Below, in pieces: positions 30,303 through 39,264 of a stretch of DNA of 64,000 nt. The notes below the pieces were generated by a model. That model was not told where the DNA came from. It saw only the letters and a program-made list of their open reading frames with translations, and made no database searches. The translations under genes were made by a program, and so were the position numbers. The DNA comes from Streptomyces sp. NBC_01235 (GTDB lineage: Bacteria > Actinomycetota > Actinomycetes > Streptomycetales > Streptomycetaceae): contig NZ_CP108513.1 of assembly GCF_035989285.1 (NCBI RefSeq), positions 7,688,001 through 7,752,000 of the forward strand, written 5' to 3'. Within the stretch, counting starts at the first letter, position 1, and each line of letters opens with the position of its first letter.

Positions 30303-30929
30303 TCAGTCCAGCCAGTGGTGGCGGCCGATGCTGATGAGCCGCATCTGGCGGGTCGCGAGCCGGCTGAACCGCTCCCGGTCCTCCGGCGAGGCCTCCAGGG
30401 ACTCCAGGAACAACGAGGCCGTGATGAGCATCTGGTCGACGTAGAGGTGCGAGAGCATCAGCAGGTCGTCGTCGCTCCAGCCCTCGGCCTCGGTGTCCTT
30501 GGCCAGTTCGGCCTTCACCTCCTCTGCGAAGCGGCCCAGTTGGTCCCGGATCGCCTCCCGCACCGGCTGCACCCCGCCGTGCCGCTCACGGGCGATGAAA
30601 CGGACGTGCGCGGGGTACGCGTTCACATGACCGGCGATCAACTCGACGGCACGCGTGATGCGTTCCTCACTGCTGTCGGCGCTGGTCACGGTGGTCCGGA
30701 TCATCGGGTGCAGGCTGCCCAGCGCCTCCTCGACGAGGGCCACGCCCAGGTCCGCGGTGGAGCGGAAGTGCCGGTAGAAGGCGGTGGGGGCGACGCCGAC
30801 GGCGCGGGTGACCTCGCGCAGGCCCAGGCTGCTCAGGCTCTGCTCCTCCAGAAGTCCCAGCGCCGCGTCCAGGAGCGCCTGCCGGGTCTTCTGCTTCTGG
30901 GCCTGCCGGATGCCGAGGGTGTGACTCAT
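30303..30929 (-). CDS. TetR-family transcriptional regulator
   Basis: A 208-residue TetR regulator. The N-terminal helix-turn-helix region is LGLREVTRAVGVAPTAFYRH (35-54) and the C-terminal ligand domain is helical. The wording RREVTRAVGVAPTAFYRHF-like places it near the FabR/fatty-acid-responsive type, but no ligand can be named. It is divergent from two small membrane-protein genes, and three copies of ACAACTGTT lie in the shared promoter, most likely its own operator sites. Confidence 0.92.
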   Translation of the reverse strand: MSHTLGIRQAQKQKTRQALLDAALGLLEEQSLSSLGLREVTRAVGVAPTAFYRHFRSTADLGVALVEEALGSLHPMIRTTVTSADSSEERITRAVELIAGHVNAYPAHVRFIARERHGGVQPVREAIRDQLGRFAEEVKAELAKDTEAEGWSDDDLLMLSHLYVDQMLITASLFLESLEASPEDRERFSRLATRQMRLISIGRHHWLD

Positions 30930-30940
30930 GTCATCCAGTT

Positions 30941-31018
30941 AACAACTGTTCTCCGGAATTGGAAAGTCCCGGGACGCGCTAGACTCGAAGTCAGTGAACA
31001 ACTGTTACTACAACTGTT
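30941..31018. promoter_or_regulatory. Three-copy TetR operator array
   Basis: ACAACTGTT occurs at 30942-30950, 30998-31006 and 31010-31018. The last two lie inside a larger palindrome, GTGAACA...TGTTCAC (30994-31021). The first is 12 nt from the tetR start, and the pair sits just upstream of the divergent small gene. The layout is what an autoregulating TetR repressor controlling both directions would need. Confidence 0.75.
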
Positions 31019-31050
31019 CACCCAAATTTTACGGAGGGGGATCCGATCCC

Positions 31051-31218
31051 ATGCTGTTCCTCGTCGCCGCACTGCTGCTGTTCGGTGTCGTCATGGGCAC
31101 CATCGCCCACGCGTCGTTCGCCTTCACCCTCGTCGCCGCCGCCGTGATCGCCGCCTGGCTCGGCATCTTCGCGCTCCGTGAGCGCCACGGCCGCCGTCGG
31201 CAGACCTCGACCCACTGA
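31051..31218 (+). CDS. Small membrane protein
   Basis: A 55-residue protein with two predicted membrane helices (MLFLVAALLLFGVVMGTIAH and FTLVAAAVIAAWLGIFAL) and a basic C-terminus (RERHGRRRQ). ATG 31051 is preceded by GGAGGGGG at 31033-31040. An in-frame extension upstream would run through the operator array, so it is not used. Probably cotranscribed with the next gene and repressed by the divergent TetR protein. Function unknown. Confidence 0.75.
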   Translation: MLFLVAALLLFGVVMGTIAHASFAFTLVAAAVIAAWLGIFALRERHGRRRQTSTH

Positions 31219-31262
31219 CCGTCGATCGTTCCCCGACGGGAACCGACAGGAGCTGAGCAACC

Positions 31263-31529
31263 ATGCAACTCACCGCCCCGGCCACGCGCCGCACCGGAGT
31301 CCGGGATGCCGACGGCATGGCCGTCGCGTCCTTCATCCTGGGTCTCCTGGGCCTGCTCGTCCTCAACGTCTTCCTCGGCCCGATCGCCATGGTCCTGGCG
31401 GCGGTCGCCCTCTGGCGTGGCACGGCCCGCCGCGGCCGCGCCTACCTCGGCCTGGCCCTGGGCGTCGCCGACCTCCTGGTCCTGGTCGCCTTCATGCAGG
31501 CGGACTCGACGATCTCCTGGAGTTTCTGA
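31263..31529 (+). CDS. DUF4190-like small membrane protein
   Basis: An 88-residue protein. The segment DADGMAVASFILGLLGLLVL and the following helix resemble DUF4190 proteins, which are common in actinobacteria. Two to three helices are expected (20-35, 37-51, 60-78). It begins 44 nt after the preceding small gene, with an AGGAG-containing ribosome site. Its role is unknown; the two small proteins may act together in the membrane. Confidence 0.75.
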   Translation: MQLTAPATRRTGVRDADGMAVASFILGLLGLLVLNVFLGPIAMVLAAVALWRGTARRGRAYLGLALGVADLLVLVAFMQADSTISWSF

Positions 31530-31676
31530 CCGGGGGAGGGCGGGCGCGGCCGACAGCGCCGGGTGCGTCGCGACCAACGCCAGGTTCTCAACTCGGGCAA
31601 GGCGCGTGGCCCTGCTGCGGTTCAGGCCCACCTTGAAGCGAGGCCGACCAGCCGGGCCCGTAGAATCGTGGCCACC

Positions 31677-32840
31677 ATGGCATACCTCGACCACGCCGCG
31701 ACCACCCCGATGCTCCCCGAGGCAGTCGAGGCACTCACCGCGCACCTGAGCATCACCGGCAACGCCTCCTCCCTCCACGCGGCCGGCCGGCAGGCCCGCC
31801 GCACGGTCGAGGAAGCCCGTGAGAGCCTCGCGGAAGCGCTCGGCGCCCGCCCCAGCGAGGTCGTCCTCACCTCCGGCGGCACCGAGGCCGACAACCTCGC
31901 GGTCAAGGGCCTGTACTGGTCCCGCCGCGACGCCGACCCGGCCCGCACCCGCGTCCTGGCCAGCCCCGTCGAGCATCATGCGGTCCTCGACGCCGTGCAC
32001 TGGCTGGGCGAACACGAGGGCGCCACGGTCGAGTACCTGCCGGTCGACTCCTACGGCCGGGTCCACCCGGAAGCGCTCCGTGAGGCGATCGCCCGCAACC
32101 CCGACGACGTCGCCCTGGCCACCGTCATGTGGGCGAACAACGAGATCGGCACGCTGATGCCGGTCCGCGAACTGGCCGACGTGGCGGCCGAGTTCGACGT
32201 CCCGCTGCACGCGGACGCCGTCCAGGCCTTCGGTCAGGTCCCCGTCGGCTTCGCCGACTCCGGCCTCGCCGCGATGACCGTCTCCGGCCACAAGATCGGC
32301 GGCCCGTACGGCATCGGCGCCCTCCTTCTGGGCCGCGAGTACACCCCCGTGCCCGTCCTGCACGGCGGCGGCCAGGAGCGTCACGTCCGCTCGGGCACCC
32401 TCGACGTCCCCGCGATCGCCTCCTTCGCGGTCGCCGGACGCCTTGCCGCCGAGCAGCGCGAGTGGTTCGCCCGCGAGATCGGCACCCTGCGCGACGCCCT
32501 GATCGACGCGGTCCGTACGGCCGTCCCGGACGCGATCCTCGGGGGCGATCCGGTCGACCGGCTCCCGGCCAACGCCCACTTCACCTTCCCGGGCTGCGAG
32601 GGCGACTCGCTGCTGCTCCTGCTCGACGCCCAGGGCATCGAGTGCTCCACCGGCTCCGCCTGCACCGCGGGCGTCGCCCAGCCCAGCCACGTCCTGCTCG
32701 CCACCGGCACCGACCCCGACCTGGCCCGCGGCACCCTCCGCTTCTCCCTCGGCCACACCTCCACCGAGGCCGACGTCGAGGCCGTCGCCAAGGCCATCGG
32801 CCCGGCGGTGGAACGGGCACGCGCGGCAGGACTGACGTAA
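31677..32840 (+). CDS. iscS: Cysteine desulfurase (IscS/NifS family)
   Basis: A 387-residue class V aminotransferase-fold PLP enzyme that takes sulfur from cysteine. The PLP lysine is Lys206 in [10 protein letters not shown] and the persulfide cysteine is Cys329 in STGSACTAG, nearly the same positions as in E. coli IscS. The opening [12 protein letters not shown] is typical. TAGAAT at 31661-31666 is a good -10 ending 10 nt before the ATG, so the leader is very short. With mnmA 3 kb downstream, it is the probable sulfur donor for tRNA 2-thiouridine. Confidence 0.95.
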   Translation: MAYLDHAATTPMLPEAVEALTAHLSITGNASSLHAAGRQARRTVEEARESLAEALGARPSEVVLTSGGTEADNLAVKGLYWSRRDADPARTRVLASPVEHHAVLDAVHWLGEHEGATVEYLPVDSYGRVHPEALREAIARNPDDVALATVMWANNEIGTLMPVRELADVAAEFDVPLHADAVQAFGQVPVGFADSGLAAMTVSGHKIGGPYGIGALLLGREYTPVPVLHGGGQERHVRSGTLDVPAIASFAVAGRLAAEQREWFAREIGTLRDALIDAVRTAVPDAILGGDPVDRLPANAHFTFPGCEGDSLLLLLDAQGIECSTGSACTAGVAQPSHVLLATGTDPDLARGTLRFSLGHTSTEADVEAVAKAIGPAVERARAAGLT

Positions 32841-33132
32841 CTCTCCCTCCGCTTCCCCCGGCCCAGTGTCGACACTCGGCTCGAATCCGAGGGGCACCTG
32901 TCGATGCGGTGGCCAGGTGTCGACAGAGCGGCGGCCGACCTGGACGGCGACGGCGTCGCGACCTCGCGGCGGCGAACGGCTCCCCGGGCCAGGTGGACCC
33001 GTTCAAGGGGTCCTGCCAGTCACGTCCGGCACCTGCAGACCTGGCCCGCGGTGCGTTGGGCCAGGCGCTGCCGTCGGCGCTTCCACTGCCGGCGGCAGCC
33101 TGCTCATGAGGCAGGGCCGAATGGGAACGGGC

Positions 33133-34710
33133 CTAGCTGTCCGTGACCATGAGGGCCGCCATCATGCCCTCGTCCTCGTGCTGGAGCAGATGGCAATGGA
33201 GCATGTACATGTACGTGTCGTCGGTGAAGTCGGTGAACTTCATCGCGATCTTGATGGAGCCGCCGCCGACCACCTCGAAGGTGTCGCGCCAGCCGAGGTC
33301 GACGCCGGTCGGCGCCTCGCCGTTGATCTCCATCACCTGATACGGCACATCGTGCAGGTGGAAGGAGTGTTCCAGCTGTGTGCTGTTCTTGATCGTCCAG
33401 ATCTCCTCGGAGTCCAGCGTGGTGCTGATCATCGCCATCCCGGCCATGGTGGTGCCCGCCGAGCCGTTGATCAGCATGGTCCCCCCGTTTTGGCCGAGCG
33501 TGATCGTCCGCGCGGTGAAGCCGCTCGTGTCGTACCGGGTGATCGTGTTGAGCGTGCTCGGCAGGTCGGCCGGCGTGTCGGTGGCGTCCGGGGTCACGGT
33601 CAGGAAGTCGTACGTGCCGCTTCCGCCGCGGATCCAGCCGGTGGTGACGACGGCCTGGAGTGTGACGGCCGCGTCCAGGTCGAGGACGAACTCGGCGCGG
33701 GCGCCGGCCACCAGCCGGATCGTGGTCACCTCGGTGGGCTCGGTGAGGTATCCCTGGTCGGTGGCGATCTGGGTGAGCGTGCCACCGTCGCCGCGCTGGA
33801 CGGTCATGATGTCGGAGGGGGAGGCGTTCAGGACGCGGAAGCGCGTGCGCTTCTTGGTCGCGGTGAAGCCGAGGGTGGTCGAGTCGACGTTGGTGCCGTT
33901 GACCAGCACCGGGAAGGTGACGGTGGAGCCGCGGTAACCGGCGGCGTCGTACTTGATGTCGCCGGCGCTGTCGACCGCCAGACACTGCAGGATGATCGGG
34001 ATGTCGTCGACGCCGTACTCGCTCGGCAGCGCGGCCGAGACGTCCGAGTCGTCCTCGACGATGATCATCCCGGCCAGGCCGTGGACGACCTGCTGGGCCG
34101 TGGTGCCCAGCGCGTGCGGGTGGTACCAGAGGGTCTTGGCCTCGTCGAGGACCTCGAAGGTGGGCGACCAGGTCACTCCGTCCGCGAAGGCGTTCTGCGG
34201 GCCGCCGTCCATCTTGGGCGGGATGTGGGCGCCGTGGAAGTGGACCGTGGTCTCCGCGCCCAGGGTGTTGGTGAAGTTCATCAGGACCGTGTCGCCCTTG
34301 GTCCACTTCATCGTCGGGCCGAGGTACGCACCGTTGTAGCCGGCCGTGGTGCTGGTGACGCCGCTGAGCACCTCGCTCGTACCGGTCTTCGCGGTCAGGG
34401 TGTACGTGGTGGTGGTGCCGGAGGTGGTGGCCTCCAGCAGGTCGGGGATGGCGAGGGTGCCGGTGGCGTCCGCCGCGGAGGCCTTGTTGCTGTTGCCGCC
34501 GGTCAGCAGGGAGAAGGTCGCCCCCGCCGCGCCGACGGCGCCCAGCCCGACGCCGGCCATCCCGCCCAGGAAGCTCCGCCGGTGCAGGCCCTTGCCGCTT
34601 CGGCCCGTCGCCTTCTTCGCGTGCTCGCCCTTGTCGCCCCGACCGCTCCGTGCGTGGGCGCCCTTGCTCTGCTCTCCCGCGCCGGAGGCGGGATCTGTGA
34701 TGTGGCTCAT
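33133..34710 (-). CDS. Tat-exported multicopper oxidase (CueO/CotA-like)
   Basis: A 525-residue secreted multicopper oxidase. A twin-arginine signal (HRRSFLGG, 43-50) lies behind an unusually long basic N-terminus. Copper sites are HFHG (157-160), WYHPHA (195-200), HSFHLHD (448-454) and the C-terminal HCHLLQHEDEGM, with Cys506 and axial Met516 of the type 1 site. It oxidises phenols, metals or bilirubin-like substrates; which one cannot be told. It sits on the opposite strand between iscS and mnmA, suggesting insertion into a conserved neighbourhood. Confidence 0.93.
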   Translation of the reverse strand: MSHITDPASGAGEQSKGAHARSGRGDKGEHAKKATGRSGKGLHRRSFLGGMAGVGLGAVGAAGATFSLLTGGNSNKASAADATGTLAIPDLLEATTSGTTTTYTLTAKTGTSEVLSGVTSTTAGYNGAYLGPTMKWTKGDTVLMNFTNTLGAETTVHFHGAHIPPKMDGGPQNAFADGVTWSPTFEVLDEAKTLWYHPHALGTTAQQVVHGLAGMIIVEDDSDVSAALPSEYGVDDIPIILQCLAVDSAGDIKYDAAGYRGSTVTFPVLVNGTNVDSTTLGFTATKKRTRFRVLNASPSDIMTVQRGDGGTLTQIATDQGYLTEPTEVTTIRLVAGARAEFVLDLDAAVTLQAVVTTGWIRGGSGTYDFLTVTPDATDTPADLPSTLNTITRYDTSGFTARTITLGQNGGTMLINGSAGTTMAGMAMISTTLDSEEIWTIKNSTQLEHSFHLHDVPYQVMEINGEAPTGVDLGWRDTFEVVGGGSIKIAMKFTDFTDDTYMYMLHCHLLQHEDEGMMAALMVTDS

Positions 34711-34980
34711 GGCCGTGGAGCTTTGAGCTAAGGGCTATGTAAAGACTGAGGCGATTTTAGGAGCGAGCCGAGGACACTGTGCGGCCGCCGTGTGCCTCAA
34801 CTCCCCTGAAAAAAAGCCAACTTGGCGGGCCGCAGGTCATGTCCGGGGCGAGGGACACATCGGGCGGCCGACGCTCATCAAGCTTTCACGATATCGGGCA
34901 CGTGTGACCTGCGTCATAGTGACATCACGTCACGGCGAGCCCGCGTCACCGTGACCCTGAGGTGATGCCCGGGGTGACGC

Positions 34981-35640
34981 TCAGGCCGAAGCGGTCTGCG
35001 CTTCCTCGACGAGCCGCAGGTACCGCTTCCAGTTCCAGTGCTCGCCGGGGTCGGTGTGGTCCGTACCCGGCACCTCCACGTGCCCGATGATGTGCTCGCG
35101 GTCGACGGGTATGTCGTACCGCCGGCAGATCGCGGCCGTCAGCCGGGCCGAGGCGGCGTACATCGCGTCGGTGAAGTCCTTCGGCCGGTCCACGAAGCCC
35201 TCGTGCTCGATGCCGACACTGCGCTCGTTGTACGCGCGGTTGCCCGCGTGGTAGGCCACGTCCAGCTCGCGGACCATCTGCGTGATGTGCCCGTCCTTGC
35301 CGACGATGTAGTGCGCCGCCGCCTTGTGCCCCGGGTCCTCGAACGCCTTCACCGCGCTGTCCAGGTCGCCCTGGGTGACATGGATGACGACCATGTCGAT
35401 CCCGTAGTCGTCCGGCCGGTCCGCCCAGCGGAAGTTCGCCTCCGACGCCGCCACCCACCGCGCGCCCACGAAGTCGACGGCCCCCTCCACCCGCTTCCTG
35501 CGCACACCGGGCAGCCGCCAGTACAGCCGCGCCAGCTCCTCACGCGCCAGCACCCCGGTGCCGACGGCGGCCACCGCCCCGCCGATCAGCAGGGCCCGCC
35601 GCCCGATCCGCCGGTCGGAGTCGCTCTTCTTCTCCCCCAT
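34981..35640 (-). CDS. N-acetylmuramoyl-L-alanine amidase (amidase_2)
   Basis: A 219-residue peptidoglycan amidase. An N-terminal Arg-rich signal anchor ([18 protein letters not shown]) is followed by an amidase_2 domain. Zinc-ligand candidates are His in [10 protein letters not shown], His in [16 protein letters not shown] and the Asp of the same segment. [10 protein letters not shown] holds the catalytic glutamate. It cleaves the bond between MurNAc and the stem peptide outside the cell. It is transcribed away from mnmA. The 270-nt gap to the oxidase contains a GCGTCACC/GGTGACGC inverted repeat at 34943-34980 that may end its transcript. Confidence 0.92.
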   Translation of the reverse strand: MGEKKSDSDRRIGRRALLIGGAVAAVGTGVLAREELARLYWRLPGVRRKRVEGAVDFVGARWVAASEANFRWADRPDDYGIDMVVIHVTQGDLDSAVKAFEDPGHKAAAHYIVGKDGHITQMVRELDVAYHAGNRAYNERSVGIEHEGFVDRPKDFTDAMYAASARLTAAICRRYDIPVDREHIIGHVEVPGTDHTDPGEHWNWKRYLRLVEEAQTASA

Positions 35641-35723
35641 GTCCGTGCCCTTCCTCGCCCCTCGTGATCGTCAACGGATACTCGCGGGATCTGGTTCCCG
35701 ACGACCCGTACCCTGGAAGGGTT

Positions 35724-36854
35724 ATGACTGAGACCTCGCAGCGCTCCCGCCCCCTTCGCGTACTCGCCGCCATGTCCGGCGGGGTCGACTCCGCCGTCGC
35801 CGCCGCCCGCGCCGCGGAAGCCGGCCACGACGTGACCGGCGTCCACCTCGCGCTCTCCGCGAACCCGCAGTCGTTCCGCACGGGCGCGCGAGGCTGTTGC
35901 ACCATCGAGGACTCCCGCGACGCCCGCCGCGCCGCCGACGTCATCGGCATCCCGTTCTACGTCTGGGACCTCGCCGACCGCTTCCGCGAGGACGTCGTCG
36001 ACGACTTCGTCGCCGAGTACGAGGCCGGCCGCACCCCCAACCCCTGCCTGCGCTGCAACGAGAAGATCAAGTTCGCCGCCCTGCTCGACAAGGCGCTCGC
36101 GCTCGGCTTCGACGCGGTCTGCACCGGGCACTACGCGCAGGTCGTCGTCCGCGAGGACGGCACCCGGGAACTCCACCGCGCCTCCGACATGGCCAAGGAC
36201 CAGTCGTACGTCCTCGGCGTTCTGGACGACCGCCAGCTCGCCCACGCGCTCTTCCCCCTCGGTGACACGGTGACGACGAAGGACGAGATCCGCGCGGAGG
36301 CCGAGCGCCGGGGCCTGGCGGTCGCCAAGAAGCCCGACTCGCACGACATCTGCTTCATCGCCGACGGCGACACCCAGGGCTTCCTGGCCAAGCGCCTCGG
36401 CAAGGCGGAGGGCGACATCGTCGACGAGTCCGGCACGAGGATCGGCACCCACGAGGGCGCGTACGGCTTCACCATCGGCCAGCGCAAGGGGCTGCGCATC
36501 GGCACCCCGGCCGCCGACGGCAAGCCGCGCTACGTCCTGGACATCTCCCCGGTGAACAACACGGTGACGGTCGGCCCGGCCGCCGCCCTGGACGTGACCG
36601 CCCTGACGGCGATCAAGCCCCGCTGGTGCGGAGCCGCCCCCACCGGCCCCGGCACGTACACCGCCCAGCTGCGTGCCCACGGCGGCGAGACCGAGGTGAC
36701 CGCCGAACTGGTCGACGGCCGCCTGGAGGTCACGTTCCGCGAGCCCGTCCGGGGCGTGGCCCCCGGCCAGGCGATCGTGCTGTACGACGACACCCGCGTG
36801 GTGGGCTCGGCCACGATCGCGTCCACGGTGCGGGCGACGGCCGGGGTGTCCTGA
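35724..36854 (+). CDS. mnmA: tRNA-specific 2-thiouridylase MnmA
   Basis: A 376-residue tRNA-modifying enzyme that makes 2-thiouridine at position 34. The ATP-binding PP-loop [12 protein letters not shown] lies near residue 13. Cysteines include 108 and 111 in [12 protein letters not shown] and Cys210 in [10 protein letters not shown], the usual catalytic partners. C-terminal FTIGQRKGL and a beta-barrel domain complete the family layout. ATG 35724 is used because it gives MTETSQ... directly before the PP-loop domain. Sulfur likely comes from the nearby cysteine desulfurase. Confidence 0.96.
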   Translation: MTETSQRSRPLRVLAAMSGGVDSAVAAARAAEAGHDVTGVHLALSANPQSFRTGARGCCTIEDSRDARRAADVIGIPFYVWDLADRFREDVVDDFVAEYEAGRTPNPCLRCNEKIKFAALLDKALALGFDAVCTGHYAQVVVREDGTRELHRASDMAKDQSYVLGVLDDRQLAHALFPLGDTVTTKDEIRAEAERRGLAVAKKPDSHDICFIADGDTQGFLAKRLGKAEGDIVDESGTRIGTHEGAYGFTIGQRKGLRIGTPAADGKPRYVLDISPVNNTVTVGPAAALDVTALTAIKPRWCGAAPTGPGTYTAQLRAHGGETEVTAELVDGRLEVTFREPVRGVAPGQAIVLYDDTRVVGSATIASTVRATAGVS

Positions 36855-36880
36855 CCTATTGACCTACTGGTCCGCTGCTC

Positions 36881-37660
36881 CTACTGGCCGAAGAACTCGG
36901 CCAGTACCGGCGCCAGGACGTTCGGATCGACCGCGTGGGTCTGCCCTTCGAGGGTCCGGTACGTGCCGTCGGGAACCGCCTCCGCGACGGCACGCACGGC
37001 CTCGCGCAGCCACGGCGGACTCGCCTCGCCGGCCACGGCCAGCACGGGCACGCCGATCGAGGCCAGCCGCTCCCGGGGCACCAGCCCGTCGCCCATGACG
37101 GCGTCGTCGTACGCGAGGGTCGGCGCGAGGGCCTCCATCCCCGTCCACATCGGTGCTTGACGGGCGCCCCGGATCATCTCCTCGGCCAGCCCCGTCAGCC
37201 GCAGGAACAGTTCGACGGCGTCCCCGCGCCGCCCCTGCGTCAGCGCCTCGGTGAGGTTCGACGTGTAATCGGCGCGTTCCTTGGCCCCCTCCTCGTTGAC
37301 GGCGAACGGCGTCTCGTACACGGCCACCCGGCGTACCGGCAGCCCGTCGGCCGCCGCCCGCAGCGCCAGCGCGCCGCCCGACGAGATGCCGTAGAGCGCG
37401 GCCTCGCCGCCCGCCGCGTCGATGAGCGCCGCCAGGTCCTCGATCTCGCGCCGCACCGTGTACGGCGCCGTGTCGCCGCTCTCGCCGCGGCCCCGGCGGT
37501 CGTAGCAGAGGACCGTGAAGCGGTCCGCGAGCAGGGCGGCCAGGGGCGCCATGGTGCCGCCCGTGGACATCGCCCCGCTCACCAGGATGACGGCGGGGCC
37601 CTGTCCCCTGCGTTCGTACGCGATGGCGGTGCCGTCGCGTGAAAGCGTCTTCTTGTCCAT
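36881..37660 (-). CDS. Alpha/beta-hydrolase fold protein
   Basis: A 259-residue hydrolase. It has the oxyanion strand VILVSGAMSTGG near residue 26, YDRRGRGESG near 58, the nucleophile serine in YGISSGGALALRA (about residue 96) and the closing histidine in LEGQTHAVDPNVL. The start at 37660 (MDKKTLSRDGT) is preferred because upstream sequence lacks conservation cues. It is convergent with mnmA, 26 nt apart. The substrate is unknown; the family includes esterases and dienelactone-type hydrolases. Confidence 0.85.
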   Translation of the reverse strand: MDKKTLSRDGTAIAYERRGQGPAVILVSGAMSTGGTMAPLAALLADRFTVLCYDRRGRGESGDTAPYTVRREIEDLAALIDAAGGEAALYGISSGGALALRAAADGLPVRRVAVYETPFAVNEEGAKERADYTSNLTEALTQGRRGDAVELFLRLTGLAEEMIRGARQAPMWTGMEALAPTLAYDDAVMGDGLVPRERLASIGVPVLAVAGEASPPWLREAVRAVAEAVPDGTYRTLEGQTHAVDPNVLAPVLAEFFGQ

Positions 37661-37728
37661 GCCTGTGGAGACTGTCAGACGGGACGGGACTTGTCGGTGT
37701 GGCGGGGCCGGGCCAGGGCCCGGGACCG

Positions 37729-38745
37729 TCAGTCCGCCCGGATGAGGAACCGCTGGTCGGCCGCGCCGGTGCAGCGCTCCTCGACCGCTTCGGCCCCCAC
37801 GGTGCTGTCGTCGCCGGCCATGCCGATGCACGTGCTGCCGTGGGCCGGGCGAAGCCGGAAACCTCCGGCGTCGTCGGCGGAGGCGGCCTCCACGCGGAAC
37901 AGGGTGGCCTGGCCGCAGTCGTTCCGGGGCTCGAGCATGCCCTTCACCGGACCGGTGCTCATGATCGTCAGGCACCCCTTCCCGAGCTGGGGGTGATGCC
38001 ATTGGATGCGGTAGAGGCCCTCGCCGAACGGTTCGAGATAGGTGCGCGGCACGGTGGCCCGGGCACAGGGAAGCTGGACGGCGACGGCACTCCCGTAGGC
38101 GCCGCCCCGGTCGCGTCCGTCCGTCAGACAGAGGTCCGGCGTGCGGACCGGGCGCACGGTGACCCAGCCGTCGACCGGGGCCCGGGAGGCGGCGCCCGAG
38201 ACAGCCGCTGCGCTGCCCGGGACAGCCGGTGCACCGCTCGAATCGGCGGAGTTCCTGGAACCTTTGGAGCCGTCGGAGCCCCCGGGGAACAGCCCCCAGA
38301 CGGCCAGGGCGAGCAACGGGACCACGAGACCGGCCGTGAGCACGACGGTGCGTCCGGTGGCCCGCCGGGGCCGCGCCGCCGGGGAGTCCTCGGTCCGCGG
38401 CGCAGGCCCGTCTTCGGCCTCCTGGCCGGGTCCGGACACCGTGGAGGGCTCGGCCCCGGCCGCGAGGCCCGCGGCGATCCGCTCCCTCGCGTCCAGCCAG
38501 GCGTCGACCCGCTGTCCGTCCCCGCAGGCGCGGACGAACGCGGCCAGCACGTCGGGCCTTGGAAGGCTCGTCCTGCGCAGGATGTCGGCCAGCGTGCTGC
38601 GTGCCAGCACGTCACCGTTGCGGGCGGCCCGCTCCTCCAGTTCGCGGTAGGTCAGCCCGGCACGCTCCTTGAGTCGCTGCATCGACGCGACGAAGCCGAC
38701 GGCGTCCCGGGCCTCGTACGGCGACAGCTCTCCCAAGTTCCCCAT
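37729..38745 (-). CDS. Membrane-anchored HTH protein with ricin-type lectin-like domain
   Basis: A 338-residue three-part protein. Residues about 10-60 form an XRE-like helix-turn-helix (RAGLTYRELEERAARNGDVL). A Pro/Ala-rich linker leads to one membrane helix (VVLTAGLVVPLLALAVWGLF, about 133-152). The external part has a cysteine-containing beta-trefoil-like repeat (DLCLTDG, KGCLTI, STCIGM, EERCTG). The start at 38745 (MGNLGELSPYEARDAVG) is typical of Streptomyces proteins of this kind. It could link an extracellular carbohydrate signal to transcription, but that is inference. Confidence 0.75.
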   Translation of the reverse strand: MGNLGELSPYEARDAVGFVASMQRLKERAGLTYRELEERAARNGDVLARSTLADILRRTSLPRPDVLAAFVRACGDGQRVDAWLDARERIAAGLAAGAEPSTVSGPGQEAEDGPAPRTEDSPAARPRRATGRTVVLTAGLVVPLLALAVWGLFPGGSDGSKGSRNSADSSGAPAVPGSAAAVSGAASRAPVDGWVTVRPVRTPDLCLTDGRDRGGAYGSAVAVQLPCARATVPRTYLEPFGEGLYRIQWHHPQLGKGCLTIMSTGPVKGMLEPRNDCGQATLFRVEAASADDAGGFRLRPAHGSTCIGMAGDDSTVGAEAVEERCTGAADQRFLIRAD

Positions 38746-38884
38746 GCACGCATGGTGTTCCAGCCATGAGGCACCGGACAACCGGGGATTCGGTCATGCC
38801 CCGCTGTCCCGCACGGAATCCGGACAAAGCCCTGACCAGCCCGGACAGTGCATTGCCCGCCCGGGTGAGGGGTGCGCCCCGTGA

Positions 38885-39214
38885 TCAGGCCGGAGAGACG
38901 GTCACTTCGTAGAAGCAGAGATGGTTCTTGATCGCGGCGACGTCCGGCTTCGGGTCGGGGTAGGCCCAGACCAGGTCGGCGGCGCCGGGCAGCGACCAGT
39001 AGGACGCCGTTCCCTTGAAGGGGCAGTACGTGTGGGTGTCGGAGGGGGTCAGGAGGTCGAGCCGTACGTCCTCGGCGGGGATGTAGTACCGCACCGGACA
39101 GCCCGTCTCGCGCAGGACGAGCGCCCGGTCGGTCTCGGCCAGTACGTGGTCCCCGTGGACGACCCTGATGTGCCGGTCGCCCTGCTCGATCGTGATCGTG
39201 TGTCCTTCGGTCAT
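38885..39214 (-). CDS. DUF427 protein
   Basis: A 109-residue DUF427 protein of normal length. Family pieces are VRVVHGDHVLAET-like strands, RYYIPAEDVRLDLL, THTYCPFKGTASYW and the closing IKNHLCFYEVTV. Biochemical role is unknown. It is divergent from the LOG-like gene with only 50 nt between the starts, so their promoters overlap. Confidence 0.9.
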   Translation of the reverse strand: MTEGHTITIEQGDRHIRVVHGDHVLAETDRALVLRETGCPVRYYIPAEDVRLDLLTPSDTHTYCPFKGTASYWSLPGAADLVWAYPDPKPDVAAIKNHLCFYEVTVSPA

Positions 39215-39264
39215 ATCGGAAAAGCACTCGCGGGCCCCTGGTTCTTCCCGCGTACCGTGGCGGC

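Noticed and set aside
32865..32876. Perfect 12-bp palindrome AGTGTCGACACT after the cysteine desulfurase gene
   Set aside because: It lies in a 292-nt convergent gap with no nearby start codon to regulate. A terminator role is possible but there is no supporting tract, so it is left uncalled.
32871..32890. tRNA T-arm-like stem (CTCGG-CTCGAAT-CCGAG) that might mark an att site
   Set aside because: The loop lacks the invariant TTC, no acceptor or anticodon arm is found upstream, and no integrase lies nearby.
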